Shown here: piece by piece, positions 1-8,135 of the stretch
Numbering within the stretch: the first letter of the stretch is position 1
How the letters are laid out: the number at the start of each line of letters is the position of its first letter
From: Vogesella margarita
GTDB lineage: Bacteria > Pseudomonadota > Gammaproteobacteria > Burkholderiales > Chromobacteriaceae
Length of the DNA: 64,000 bases
NCBI RefSeq assembly: GCF_028548475.1
Contig: NZ_JAQQLE010000004.1
Span: 182,236-246,235 of the forward strand
Direction: 5' to 3'
Made by a program: the position numbers and the translations under genes
Notes under the pieces: model-generated
Databases searched by the model: none
Told to the model about the DNA's origin: nothing
What the model saw: the letters and a program-made list of their open reading frames with translations, nothing else

Positions 1-1039
1 GCGCCTTGATGCCATTATCGGCCGCCGCGTACGGCGCCAGCGTGACGGTGGTGCTACCGCTTTCCACGGTGGCGATGGCCGGCGACTGGTTGTAGTTCAG
101 CCAGCCCAGGCGCTCCTTCTGGAACGCGTTGTAGTGCACGCTGCCATTGCCCATGGTATCGAAGGCATCACCGTACTCGCTGCGACTGCAGCTGCTGCCC
201 AGCGTGGTCGCGCCGCAATCCAGCGAGTGCGAGTGCCACAGACCGAAGTTGTGCCCCATCTCGTGCGTGACCACCCCGCGATACAGCGCACCGTTCAGCC
301 ACGATGACGACGGCGCACCACCGACGGTCCCCATGCCGGACCAGGTGCAGGCACTGTTTTTCGGCATTACGTAGATGCGGCGTGGATACTGCGTCAGGTC
401 GATGCCGGCGGCCTGGGCGGCCTGGTTGGCGTAGGCAGCCACGTTGTCCGGGCTGCAGGTCTGGTTGATCGGCAGCGTCAGCCAGCCGAAGACGTTACCG
501 CTCAGCCAGGTCTGCTGCGACGAGTTTTCTTTTAAAAAGTTGTTACTGTCACCAAACACGGTGGTGTTGGCCTGGCTCACGGTATACGGCTGCGTCTGGT
601 TGTCCTGGAAGTTGACCAGCAGCACCGCGGTTTTCTGGTCGCCAAAGGTATTCGACGTCGCCAGTGCCAGCACCTGGTAGCTGGTACTGCCGGTGCTGTC
701 CAGCGCCAGCACATTGTTGCTGAGCGAGCCCTTCACCCGCACCTTGGTGCCGCTAGGCTGGCGCGGGCCCTTGCCCTTGAACTTCAGCTCGACACGACCC
801 TCTTCCGTCTTCAGGTAGTAGCGGTTGCCGGTGGTCTTGTCGAAGTAGTGAACGTGGATCACCTCCAGCTCGCCCTCGCGCTCCACTGCCACCGCTGCCG
901 TCGCGGTGCCCTGGTTCTGCGGCAGGGCCCTGCTGCTCTGGGCCATGCCGGGGGCGGCAAACAGGGTCAAGACAAGTGACAACATGGTGCCGCTGCGCAC
1001 CATCAGGCGCGGCCAGGCTGGCGCTGCTGCAATAGACAT
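1..1039 (-). CDS. secreted M11 (gametolysin-like) zinc metalloprotease, 5' part
   Basis: The reading frame opens at an ATG ending at 1039, preceded by AAAGGA, and runs off the left edge without a stop, so only the first 346 residues are visible. Residues 1-31 look like a signal peptide (hydrophobic stretch, then A-P-G-M-A-Q). The zinc site HEMGHNFGLWH lies at residues 259-269 and is followed by a Met-turn-like DTMGN about 35 residues later, the metzincin arrangement. The order of an N-terminal beta-rich region followed by this motif fits the peptidase M11 (gametolysin) family. It is probably an exported protease acting on extracellular protein. The C-terminal part lies outside the window. Family assignment is by motif only. 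A second in-frame ATG at residue 13 is a possible start. Confidence 0.8.
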   Translation of the reverse strand, partial: MSIAAAPAWPRLMVRSGTMLSLVLTLFAAPGMAQSSRALPQNQGTATAAVAVEREGELEVIHVHYFDKTTGNRYYLKTEEGRVELKFKGKGPRQPSGTKVRVKGSLSNNVLALDSTGSTSYQVLALATSNTFGDQKTAVLLVNFQDNQTQPYTVSQANTTVFGDSNNFLKENSSQQTWLSGNVFGWLTLPINQTCSPDNVAAYANQAAQAAGIDLTQYPRRIYVMPKNSACTWSGMGTVGGAPSSSWLNGALYRGVVTHEMGHNFGLWHSHSLDCGATTLGSSCSRSEYGDAFDTMGNGSVHYNAFQKERLGWLNYNQSPAIATVESGSTTVTLAPYAAADNGIKA

Positions 1040-2066
1040 ACGTTCCTTTCGTGTAACCTGGGCGGCCGACAGACGGCGCCCAGCGCCCTGCCCGATCCGG
1101 CCATCCCCTTATCCTGCGTGGCGGCGGCAGCCGGAAGCGGTACCGCATCGCGTCCGCTCCCGGCTGCGGGCAACACGCCACAACCAAGCCTTGCTTCGTC
1201 TGTTCCGATAGCGCTGCCGTGCTGCCTCGATGGCTCCCGCCACCCGCCCGACAGGAACGCGCCCCCTTTTTGGCATCCCGTCGGCAGGCGCTGGCGCCGG
1301 CCATTCATCTTGCTGACACTTGTTGTTTTACTTGCAACGGTTGCTTTTAAAATCAATAACCGGAAGATGTCAGTTACAAACAGTCAAGTCAGTTCACATA
1401 GTCTGGCCAGAAGACCGACGCCGTGATTCCACGTCAGGACCTATCGGATGACGCCGCAACTATACATAGTTGCTGAGGAGTTTCCGCCTCGTTTTCCGGT
1501 CGATGCGAAAATTAGCACGCAAGATATATGTCTTTGTTTTAATTAAACAAATATCATTTTATTAATCAGATAAATGACAGCTTTACCGGCGATATCATTG
1601 GAAATTCTGCAACGGGCTGTTCTGTCCAGCTTTATCCCGTACGAACGGCAGCGTCCTGCCAGTAGCGGGTGCAATAATGCCGCCGGAACAACGGGATGCC
1701 ACAGGCTGGCCTCGGGCAAAAACGCCGCAGCAAGCACAACGCAGACGAAGGAAGGGAACGTGAAACAGGAGCAGCGGAAGGAGACGTGACCGGCAGCAGG
1801 TCCTGCCAGTACCAAGCCAGGGCGATGACAGGCGGCGGCTACGCGATGTGGCCGGTCAAGGAAAACATCGGAGCCGCCGGCAAAGCGGGCACAATTTAAT
1901 AATCCATCCCGATTTGCACACTTTCGACACAGGCAACCGCGCGCAAAGCCAGATGGCACGGTCATTACAATCTGCCTGCCACCATGCAATAAAATAATTA
2001 ACCAATAAAAATCAGTGGCTTGTCATTTAAAACATGTCAGAACGGCAAAAAATTTAAATGACAGGC
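1040..2066. other. 1-kb stretch without a convincing gene
   Basis: Open frames here are short, low in complexity or overlap on both strands, and none has a recognisable product or a good ribosome site. GC content drops around 1320-1580, as expected for promoter DNA of the protease gene. A small perfect inverted repeat (TTTGTTT, 5-nt loop, AAACAAA) lies at about 1531-1550. I see no RNA gene before the tRNA promoter. Confidence 0.5.
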
Positions 2067-2095
2067 TTGACGAAGGAAAAATCAGACGTTAAAGT
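2067..2095 (+). promoter_or_regulatory. sigma-70 promoter of the tRNA-Ala/tRNA-Glu unit
   Basis: TTGACG (2067-2072) and TAAAGT (2090-2095) are separated by exactly 17 bp. The predicted start is about 35 nt upstream of tRNA-Ala. Assigned by match and position only. Confidence 0.7.
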
Positions 2096-2136
2096 GCACA
2101 CCAATTCGTAACGCAGCACAGCGATACGAAGCCAGT

Positions 2137-2212
<76 letters not shown>

Positions 2213-2217
2213 CTTAA

Positions 2218-2292
2218 GTCCCTATAGTTTAGCGGTTAGAACACTGCCCTTTCACGGCGGCGGCCGGGGTTCGATTCCCCGTGGGGACGCCA
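2218..2292 (+). tRNA. tRNA-Glu (anticodon TTC)
   Basis: A 75-nt cloverleaf with acceptor stem GTCCCTA/TGGGGAC, anticodon loop CTTTCAC giving TTC, T-arm GGTTCGATTCC and an encoded CCA. A strong terminator follows directly. The next gene, gltX, charges this tRNA, so substrate and enzyme genes lie side by side. Confidence 0.95.
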
Positions 2293-2298
2293 GAACAG

Positions 2299-2330
2299 AA
2301 AAAGCCCGTTACCTCGGTAACGGGCTTTTT
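2299..2330 (+). terminator. intrinsic terminator after tRNA-Glu
   Basis: An AAGCCCGTTAC stem pairs with GTAACGGGCTT around a short loop and ends in a T run. It separates the tRNA unit from gltX. Confidence 0.9.
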
Positions 2331-2334
2331 GCAT

Positions 2335-2354
2335 TGCGGCCAACGTTGGCCGCA
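2335..2354. repeat. perfect palindromic copy of the TTGGCCGC repeat
   Basis: TGCGGCCAACGTTGGCCGCA is a perfect 20-bp palindrome between the tRNA terminator and gltX. It belongs to a repeat family scattered through the whole window. Confidence 0.85.
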
Positions 2355-2460
2355 GCCTGCCGCGACACCGCGAAAACCGCATCCGCGACGGCGATGGTTT
2401 GCCCGCCATTTTGCCGGCAGCGTACAATAGCCGCTTTTCCGTATTCGCTGGCCAGCCAAC

Positions 2461-3846
2461 ATGATCCGCACTCGCTTTGCCCCCAGCCCGACCGGCTTCC
2501 TGCACATCGGCGGTGTCCGCACCGCGCTGTTCTCCTGGGCGTTCGCCCGCAAACACGGCGGCACCTTCGTGCTGCGCATCGAAGATACCGACTTGGAGCG
2601 CTCGACGCCGGAATCGGTCAAAGCCATCCTCGACGGCATGCACTGGGTCGGCCTCGACTACGACGAAGGCCCGTTCTACCAGACGCAGCGCTTTGACCGC
2701 TACAAGGAAGTGATCCAGCAGCTGGTCGCCGCCGGCCACGCCTACCCGTGCTACTGCAGCAAGGAAGAGCTGGAAGCACTGCGCGCGCAGCAGGAAGCCA
2801 ACGGCGAGAAGCCGCGCTACGACCGCCGCTGGCGCCCGGAAGCCGGCAAGACCCTGCCGCCTCCACCGGCCGGCGTGCAACCGGTAATCCGCTTCAAGAA
2901 CCCGCTGGATGGCGTGGTGGCGTGGGATGATGCGGTCAAGGGTCGTATCGAATTCGCCAACACCGAACTGGACGACCTGATCATCGCCCGTCCGGACGGC
3001 AGCCCGACCTACAACTTCTGCGTGGTGGTGGACGACTGGGACATGAACATCACCCACGTCATCCGCGGCGACGATCACGTCAACAACACCCCGCGCCAGA
3101 TCAACATCCTGAAGGCGCTGAACGCGCCGCTGCCGGTGTACGGCCACCTGCCGATGATCCTCAACGAGGACGGCCAGAAGATGTCCAAGCGCCGCGATGC
3201 GGTCAGCGTGGTGGATTACGCCGACAAGGGCATCCTGCCGGAAGCGCTGCTGAACTATCTGGCGCGCCTGGGCTGGGGCCACGGCGACGACGAGCTGTTC
3301 GACATGCAGCAGTTCGTGGAATGGTTCACGCTGGAAGCGGTCAGCGGTTCGCCAAGCCGCTTCAACCACGAGAAATTCCTGTGGCTGAACGCGCAATACA
3401 TCAAGGCCGCCGACAACGCGCGCCTGGCCGGGCTGATCGCCGGCCGCCTGGCTGCGGCCAATGTTGACACCACCACCGGCCCGGCACTGTCGGACGTGAT
3501 CGCGCTGGTGAAGGAGCGCGTGCAGGATCTCAACGCGCTGGCACTGGAAGTGGACTACTTCTACGCCAAGCGGGAGCCTGCCGCCGCCGACGTGGAAAAA
3601 CACCTGTCCGCCGACAGCCACGCGCGCATGCTGCGCTTTGCCGAGCGCCTGGCCGCGCTGGACAGCTGGACCGCCGAGAGCATCCACGAGCTGTTCAAGC
3701 CGTTCTGCGCCGACGAAGGCATCAAGATGGGCCAGTTGGGCATGCCGCTGCGCGTACTGGTGTGCGGCACCGCGCAGACGCCGTCGGTCGACGCGGTGCT
3801 GGCGCTGATCGGCAAGGACGAGGTGCTGCGCCGCATGCGCGGCTAA
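2461..3846 (+). CDS. gltX: glutamyl-tRNA synthetase
   Basis: A class I aminoacyl-tRNA synthetase that charges tRNA-Glu with glutamate in the cytoplasm. The 461-residue length is normal. The nucleotide-binding signature is HIGG at residues 15-18, and KMSKR is at 240-244. The N-terminus ([10 protein letters not shown]) is typical of bacterial GltX, and the ATG at 2461 fits. A -10-like TACAAT lies about 40 nt upstream. Downstream is a strong terminator. The cognate tRNA-Glu gene lies just upstream, but a terminator between them suggests separate transcription. Confidence 0.97.
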   Translation: MIRTRFAPSPTGFLHIGGVRTALFSWAFARKHGGTFVLRIEDTDLERSTPESVKAILDGMHWVGLDYDEGPFYQTQRFDRYKEVIQQLVAAGHAYPCYCSKEELEALRAQQEANGEKPRYDRRWRPEAGKTLPPPPAGVQPVIRFKNPLDGVVAWDDAVKGRIEFANTELDDLIIARPDGSPTYNFCVVVDDWDMNITHVIRGDDHVNNTPRQINILKALNAPLPVYGHLPMILNEDGQKMSKRRDAVSVVDYADKGILPEALLNYLARLGWGHGDDELFDMQQFVEWFTLEAVSGSPSRFNHEKFLWLNAQYIKAADNARLAGLIAGRLAAANVDTTTGPALSDVIALVKERVQDLNALALEVDYFYAKREPAAADVEKHLSADSHARMLRFAERLAALDSWTAESIHELFKPFCADEGIKMGQLGMPLRVLVCGTAQTPSVDAVLALIGKDEVLRRMRG

Positions 3847-3874
3847 GCCCTGCCCCGCCGCTCACGCGCAACAC

Positions 3875-3902
3875 AAAGCCCCGCCAGTACGGGGCTTTTT
3901 TG
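3875..3902 (+). terminator. intrinsic terminator of gltX
   Basis: AAAGCCCCG pairs with CGGGGCTTT around a short loop and is followed by six T residues. Confidence 0.9.
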
Positions 3903-3906
3903 CGAC

Positions 3907-3926
3907 TGCGGCCAAGGTTGGCCGCA
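3907..3926. repeat. near-palindromic copy of the TTGGCCGC repeat
   Basis: TGCGGCCAA and TTGGCCGCA face each other around a GG, directly after the gltX terminator. Confidence 0.8.
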
Positions 3927-3934
3927 ACAAGTTC

Positions 3935-4078
3935 AGGGCGCCTCGAAAAGCCCGGATTTCCAGGCGAGACCAGGTGCGAGCGCAAAATTCCGACGCTGCA
4001 CCTGCTTGATAGGCAAGGCAGAATTTTTCGTGAGCAAGGCCGTATCGCAACGAAAGCAGGGATTTTGCGAGGTGCCCT
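3935..4078. repeat. 142-bp imperfect inverted-repeat element (MITE-like)
   Basis: The outer ends, starting AGGGCGCCTCG and ending CGAGGTGCCCT, pair over roughly 25 bp with about five mismatches and one indel. A looser complementarity (both arms carry an AAAATTC block) continues inward toward a centre near CACCTGC. The whole element could fold into one long hairpin. It contains no gene and ends one base before the stop codon of the neighbouring minus-strand gene. It may be a non-autonomous mobile element or a structured intergenic repeat. I see no second copy in this window. Confidence 0.6.
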
Positions 4079-4414
4079 TTATTCCTCCACAGTCACCACC
4101 GCATCGTGATTCATGCGCACCAGCATCGCCCGCGCCGCCGCCAGCTCGCCGGCGCCGACGTGGGACACGTCCAGCACGTACTCCTTGTGACTGCTGAGCA
4201 GCACCACGCTGGTCTTGCCCCACATCACCGACAGCAGGCGCTCGTTGGGATCGTCGTCATCGCTGGTCATCATGATGCCGCGCTCGTCCACCGGCAGGGC
4301 ATCGTCGGCATGGCGCGTCAACACCAGACTGTTGCTGGCATACAAACCGAGGGAAAAATCAAGGCTGAGGCCGTCGCTGTCATCGGCGGCAATGGAAGAA
4401 ACAAACTGGCTCAT
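4079..4414 (-). CDS. small hypothetical protein (111 aa)
   Basis: I do not recognise this protein. From the ATG at 4414 it gives 111 residues beginning MSQFVSSIAADD, acidic and soluble, with no membrane segment, signal peptide or cysteine pair. It reads like a compact alpha/beta fold ending with a helix and VVTVEE. An upstream in-frame extension is possible but its sequence looks non-coding, so the later start is preferred, although the ribosome site is weak. The stop codon sits immediately next to the inverted-repeat element at 3935-4078, which may supply its transcript end. The frame is well coded but the function is unknown. Confidence 0.6.
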   Translation of the reverse strand: MSQFVSSIAADDSDGLSLDFSLGLYASNSLVLTRHADDALPVDERGIMMTSDDDDPNERLLSVMWGKTSVVLLSSHKEYVLDVSHVGAGELAAARAMLVRMNHDAVVTVEE

Positions 4415-4520
4415 GGCGGGATACCGCGGGGTTGACGATGACGCATCATAGCGCGGGCCGCACCGCGCTGCAGCAGCGTGCTCTGCGGCCAACGTTGACC
4501 CTCGTCACTGGGACATAGCC

Positions 4521-4548
4521 AAAAAAATGGCGGATCGCAGGATCCGCC
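4521..4548 (-). terminator. intrinsic terminator of metQ
   Basis: On the minus strand GGCGGATC pairs with GATCCGCC around a 4-nt loop and is followed by a T-rich tract. It closes the metN-metI-metQ unit. Confidence 0.85.
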
Positions 4549-4631
4549 GAGCAGCCTTGAATGCCAGGAGTGTTTCAAGGAAAACCGCCGCGCCGCATGG
4601 CCCGCAGGCCGCCACGGCACGGATAAAACGC

Positions 4632-5441
4632 TTACTTCCAGTTGGCCGGGAACTTGTAGCCGGCAAACTTCTGTTTCGCCCAGGCGCGGAACGCCGGCGA
4701 GTTGTAGGCGGCGATCACGTCCTTGGCCCACGGCTTGTTCACGTCGGCCGCGCGCACCACGCCCCAGTTCACGTAGGCGTAGCTCTTTTCCTGATACACG
4801 GCTTCGGTCAGCTTGATGCCGGAGCTGACGGCGTAGTTGCCGTTCACCACCGCGAAGTCAACATCGGCGCGGGAACGCGGCAGTTGCGCGGCTTCCAGCG
4901 GCACGATCTTGATCTTCTTGACGTTGACTTCGATGTCCTTTTCCGACGCGGTCAGCGGGTTGATGCCCTTCTTCAGCTTGACCCAGCCCAGGTCGTTCAG
5001 CATCACCAGCGCGCGGGCGAAGTTGGACGGATCGTTCGGTGCCGCCAGGGTGCTGCCGACTTTCACGTCCTTCAGCGACTTCAGCTTGCCGGCGTAGATG
5101 CCCAGCGGTGCGGTCGGCACCTGGAAGACTTCTTTCAGCTGCAGCTTGTTTTCACGGGCGAAGTTGTCGAGATAAGGCTTGTGCTGGAACACGTTGACGT
5201 CCAGCGAGCCTTCCTGTAGTGCCAGGTTAGGACGCACGTAGTCGGTGAATTCCACCAGCTTCACGCTGTAGCCCTGCTTTTCCAGCAGAGGCTTGATCTG
5301 CTGCTTTACCTGGTCGCCGAAGTCGCCAACGGTGGTGCCGATGACGATTTCCTTTTTCGCCGGGTCGGCAGCGTAAACGTTGGCCGCAGCGGTCAGGCCG
5401 ATGGCGGCAACAGCGATGGATTTCAGTACGAGTCTGCGCAT
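4632..5441 (-). CDS. metQ: MetQ/NlpA-family substrate-binding protein of an ABC importer
   Basis: The periplasmic binding component for D/L-methionine or a related substrate, working with the adjacent permease and ATPase. The ATG at 5441 is preceded by AAGGAG, giving 269 residues. Residues 1-24 form a signal peptide ending VYA-AD. NlpA-family features include EIVIGTTVGDFGD, the YVRPNLALQ stretch and PNDPSNFARAL. MetQ proteins are usually lipoproteins with a lipobox cysteine, and no cysteine is present here, so the protein should be a soluble periplasmic protein. The signal-peptide codons contain one copy of the TTGGCCGC repeat (about 5376-5388). The exact substrate is inferred. Confidence 0.88.
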   Translation of the reverse strand: MRRLVLKSIAVAAIGLTAAANVYAADPAKKEIVIGTTVGDFGDQVKQQIKPLLEKQGYSVKLVEFTDYVRPNLALQEGSLDVNVFQHKPYLDNFARENKLQLKEVFQVPTAPLGIYAGKLKSLKDVKVGSTLAAPNDPSNFARALVMLNDLGWVKLKKGINPLTASEKDIEVNVKKIKIVPLEAAQLPRSRADVDFAVVNGNYAVSSGIKLTEAVYQEKSYAYVNWGVVRAADVNKPWAKDVIAAYNSPAFRAWAKQKFAGYKFPANWK

Positions 5442-5515
5442 GGTGTTCTCCTTGTGAGAGTCTTTGTCCAATGGCGTGGCGTCTGCGTGAACGCCCGCCG
5501 CTTTAAATTGAGTGC

Positions 5516-6205
5516 TTAACGCTTGTCGAGGCGGGCCGCCAGATGGTTGCCGGCAAACTGGATGATCTGCACGATCACCACCAGCAGCAGCACCATCGCC
5601 ACCATCACTTCGGTCTGGAAGCGGTAGTAGCCGTAACGGATGGCCAGGTCACCGATGCCGCCGCCGCCGACCACGCCGGCCACCGCCGAGTAGCTGAGGA
5701 AGCTGATGGTGAGGATGGTCAGGCTGGAGATCAGTCCGGCGCGGGCCTCGCCCAGCAACACCTTCCAGATGATCTGCGCCGGGCTGGCGCCCATCGCCTC
5801 GGCCGCCTCGATCACGCCGCGCGGGATCTCGCGCAGCGTCTGCTCCACCAGCCGCGCAAAGTACGGGATGGCGGCGAACGACAGCGGCACTGCGGCGGCG
5901 ATCGGGCCGATGGTGGAGCCGACCAGCAAACGCGTCAGCGGCACCAGCGACACCATCAGGATGATGAACGGGAAGGAACGCACCAGGTTGACGAACCAGC
6001 CGACCACGCCGTTGACGGCACGGTTGGCGAACAGCTGGCCCGGCTGCGTCAGGTACAGCAGGATGCCGAGCGGGCCGCCGACCACGATGGCGACGGAGAG
6101 GCCGATGGCCAGCATCAGCCCGGTTTCCACGCTGGCCTGCCAGATTTCCGGCGCCAGATCGGACAGGTTGGCCAGCGCCTGGGCAAGAGTCAGTTGTTCG
6201 TCCAT
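5516..6205 (-). CDS. metI: ABC importer permease, MetI type
   Basis: A 229-residue inner-membrane permease with about five hydrophobic segments and the EAAxxxG-like cytoplasmic loop (EAAEAMGASPAQI) that contacts the ATPase. Its sequence and length fit MetI. The start codon directly abuts the stop of metN (TAA then ATG), so the two are translationally coupled. metQ follows about 75 nt downstream on the same strand. Confidence 0.92.
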   Translation of the reverse strand: MDEQLTLAQALANLSDLAPEIWQASVETGLMLAIGLSVAIVVGGPLGILLYLTQPGQLFANRAVNGVVGWFVNLVRSFPFIILMVSLVPLTRLLVGSTIGPIAAAVPLSFAAIPYFARLVEQTLREIPRGVIEAAEAMGASPAQIIWKVLLGEARAGLISSLTILTISFLSYSAVAGVVGGGGIGDLAIRYGYYRFQTEVMVAMVLLLVVIVQIIQFAGNHLAARLDKR

Positions 6206-6943
6206 TTATGCGACCTCCAGCAGCGATTTGGCCAGCGCCGAACGCGCCGCGACCTGTTTGTCGGTGACTTGCAGCAGCTCGACCACTTCACCGGCGTCGA
6301 GCAAGGCTGCGCGGTGGCAGATGGAGCGGATGACGTGCATTTCGTGGGTGACGATCACCACGGTGACGCCGAAACGGGCGTTGATGTCCTGCAGGCAATC
6401 GAGGATGGACTGCGTGGTTTTCGGGTCCAGCGCCGAGGTCGGCTCGTCGGCCAGGATCACGTGCGGGCGCGGCGCCAGCGCACGGGCGATGCCGACACGC
6501 TGCTTCTGGCCGCCGGACAGCTGCGACGGGTAGTGGCCGGCACGGTCGGCGAGGCCGACGATGTCCAGGCACTCCGCCACGCGCTGATCAATATCCGCGC
6601 GGCTCCAGCCGGCGATCTCCAGCGGAAAGGCAATGTTGGCCGCCACGGTGCGGTTAGCCATCAGGTTGAACTGCTGGAACACCATGCCGATATTCTGGCG
6701 CGCGCGGCGCAGCTCGGCGGCGGACAGGCCGGTCAGGTCACGTCCGTCGACATTGACGCTGCCGTGGTCGGGACGTTCCAGCAGGTTGATCAGTCGCAGC
6801 AGCGTGGATTTGCCGGCGCCGGAAAACCCGATCAGGCCGAAAATCTCGCCCGCCTTGATGTGGAGGGTGGTGTCGCGCACGGCGTCAAACCAGCCGCCTT
6901 CGGGGCGACGGAAGCGCTTGTGTACGTTTTTGAGGTGAATCAT
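6206..6943 (-). CDS. metN: ABC importer ATPase, short MetN type
   Basis: The ATPase of the MetNIQ importer. The ATG at 6943 with an upstream GGAG gives 245 residues. Walker A GFSGAGKS is at 39-46, and the signature LSGGQKQR and Walker B DEPTSALD follow. Many MetN proteins are about 340 residues and end in a NIL/ACT domain that binds methionine and inhibits transport. That domain is absent here, since the protein ends soon after the H-loop region. Short MetN forms are, to my knowledge, also found in Neisseria. It is first in the metN-metI-metQ unit. Confidence 0.92.
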   Translation of the reverse strand: MIHLKNVHKRFRRPEGGWFDAVRDTTLHIKAGEIFGLIGFSGAGKSTLLRLINLLERPDHGSVNVDGRDLTGLSAAELRRARQNIGMVFQQFNLMANRTVAANIAFPLEIAGWSRADIDQRVAECLDIVGLADRAGHYPSQLSGGQKQRVGIARALAPRPHVILADEPTSALDPKTTQSILDCLQDINARFGVTVVIVTHEMHVIRSICHRAALLDAGEVVELLQVTDKQVAARSALAKSLLEVA

Positions 6944-6960
6944 CCTGGACTCCAAAGCAA

Positions 6961-6993
6961 TAAAGCCCGCCGGGTTTGCGCTGGCGGGCTTTA
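6961..6993 (-). promoter_or_regulatory. stable hairpin in the metN leader
   Basis: An 11-bp perfect stem (TAAAGCCCGCC / GGCGGGCTTTA) lies about 18 nt upstream of the metN start. It is terminator-like but has only a short, broken T run afterwards. Another short complementarity (CGTGG with CCACG) lies further upstream in the leader. It could be an attenuator or a 5'-stabilising hairpin. I could not match it to a SAM riboswitch class. Confidence 0.5.
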
Positions 6994-7283
6994 TCACGTG
7001 GAATCTTCGGTATCGAAAATTGGGAGAATCGTTTGGTAAAACAATCCCCACGCTTTAGCTGTTTTACGCCCGCAAGCTGTGTTCAAATCGGCGTTAATCA
7101 AGTTGTTGTACACAATTGAACAATATACATTCGTTTGTGTCAATCGCTGCGATGCACCATCTTACCCTTATGTCGCAAAATTACAAACATTTGTTTTTAT
7201 ATAACTTTTTGCAATTTAAATATTGTATCCAGCAACAGCGACTGGCAGCGCCCGCTGGCACGCGATCGCGCTGCCATCTGCCC

Positions 7284-8054
7284 TTATCGCCCGCTAAAAC
7301 AGGCGCTTAGCTGGCCTAGCTCGCCGTAGCGCAGGGTCGCCTCGCTGTTCGGCGCCAGTGTCAGCACGCCGGCATAGGAACCGGTGATCACCACCTGCCC
7401 CGGCAGGATCGCCTCGCCGCGCGCGGCGAGGAAGCCCTGCAGCCAGTACAACGGCGCCAGCGGATCGCCGGCCGGGTGCACGCCGGCCAGTGTTTCCTCG
7501 CGCTCGCCCTGACTCAGCGTAAGCGGCAAGACCTTGGCCGCAAAGGCGGCGTCACGATCGACCTGCGGCCCCAGCAGCAGGCCCTGGTTGACCAGGCCAT
7601 CGGCCAGCGACTGCAGAAACGACGGCTTCGGCGCCGGCAGGTAGCGGCTGTCGATCAGCTCCAGCGCCAGGTGCACGCGGGTGATGGCGGCGCGGATCTC
7701 GGCCTCGGTATAAGGCTCGGCGCGCAGCGGCAGGCCGCCGTCGAAGACGAAGGCCAGTTCCGGCTCGACACGCACCGCGCCGTCGCGCAGCCACACCGGG
7801 CACGGCGCGGCGGTGTGACTGCCATGAATGCTAGTCGCGTAGATCGGCGCGACGACGGTCTTGTCGTCGGCAGGCAGGCCGCACTTCCAGCCGCCGATGG
7901 CGTCGTTGAGCAGGCCGGAGACGGCCTGCTGGATCGCCAGCGCGTCGTCCGGCGTTTGCGGGGCCTGGGCGTCGGCCAAGAGCGGGCCCTGGGCACCGCT
8001 GAGGCGGCGCGCCGCGAGGGTGATGGCGGCGGCGCGGATATCGGATGGATTCAT
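7284..8054 (-). CDS. 2-keto-4-pentenoate hydratase family protein
   Basis: A 256-residue protein of the MhpD / fumarylacetoacetase-like hydratase family, which adds water to 2-hydroxy-dienoates in catechol meta-cleavage or acts as a related decarboxylase. Family hallmarks visible are GWKCGLPA near residue 56, the metal-ligand region RVEPELAFVF, the HLALELIDSRY segment and PGQVVITGSYAGV near the C-terminus. No ring-cleavage or other pathway gene lies nearby, so the true substrate is unknown. The ribosome site is weak. The flanking genes are the met importer and a diguanylate cyclase, which suggests a monocistronic gene. Confidence 0.8.
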   Translation of the reverse strand: MNPSDIRAAAITLAARRLSGAQGPLLADAQAPQTPDDALAIQQAVSGLLNDAIGGWKCGLPADDKTVVAPIYATSIHGSHTAAPCPVWLRDGAVRVEPELAFVFDGGLPLRAEPYTEAEIRAAITRVHLALELIDSRYLPAPKPSFLQSLADGLVNQGLLLGPQVDRDAAFAAKVLPLTLSQGEREETLAGVHPAGDPLAPLYWLQGFLAARGEAILPGQVVITGSYAGVLTLAPNSEATLRYGELGQLSACFSGR

Positions 8055-8135
8055 GAGGGAATGAAAACGGGTGGCAAAGCGCCGTTGTACCCGTCCGCGC
8101 GGGCGGCGGCAAGCCCGCGGCCGCGCAGCGCGTGC

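Noticed and set aside
1040..2066. protein genes in the first long gap
   Set aside because: Frames of 60-180 codons exist on both strands but they overlap each other, are rich in Arg/Ala/Cys from GC-biased shadow reading, and lack ribosome sites or familiar motifs.
2236..3687. long minus-strand frame opposite gltX
   Set aside because: It is the shadow of gltX in high-GC DNA. The plus-strand frame encodes an unmistakable GluRS with both catalytic motifs. Similar long shadows opposite pheT, thrS, mutL, secD and the hybrid kinase were dropped for the same reason.
6944..7100. SAM riboswitch before metN
   Set aside because: No core sequence or junction of the SAM classes could be traced; only simple hairpins are visible.
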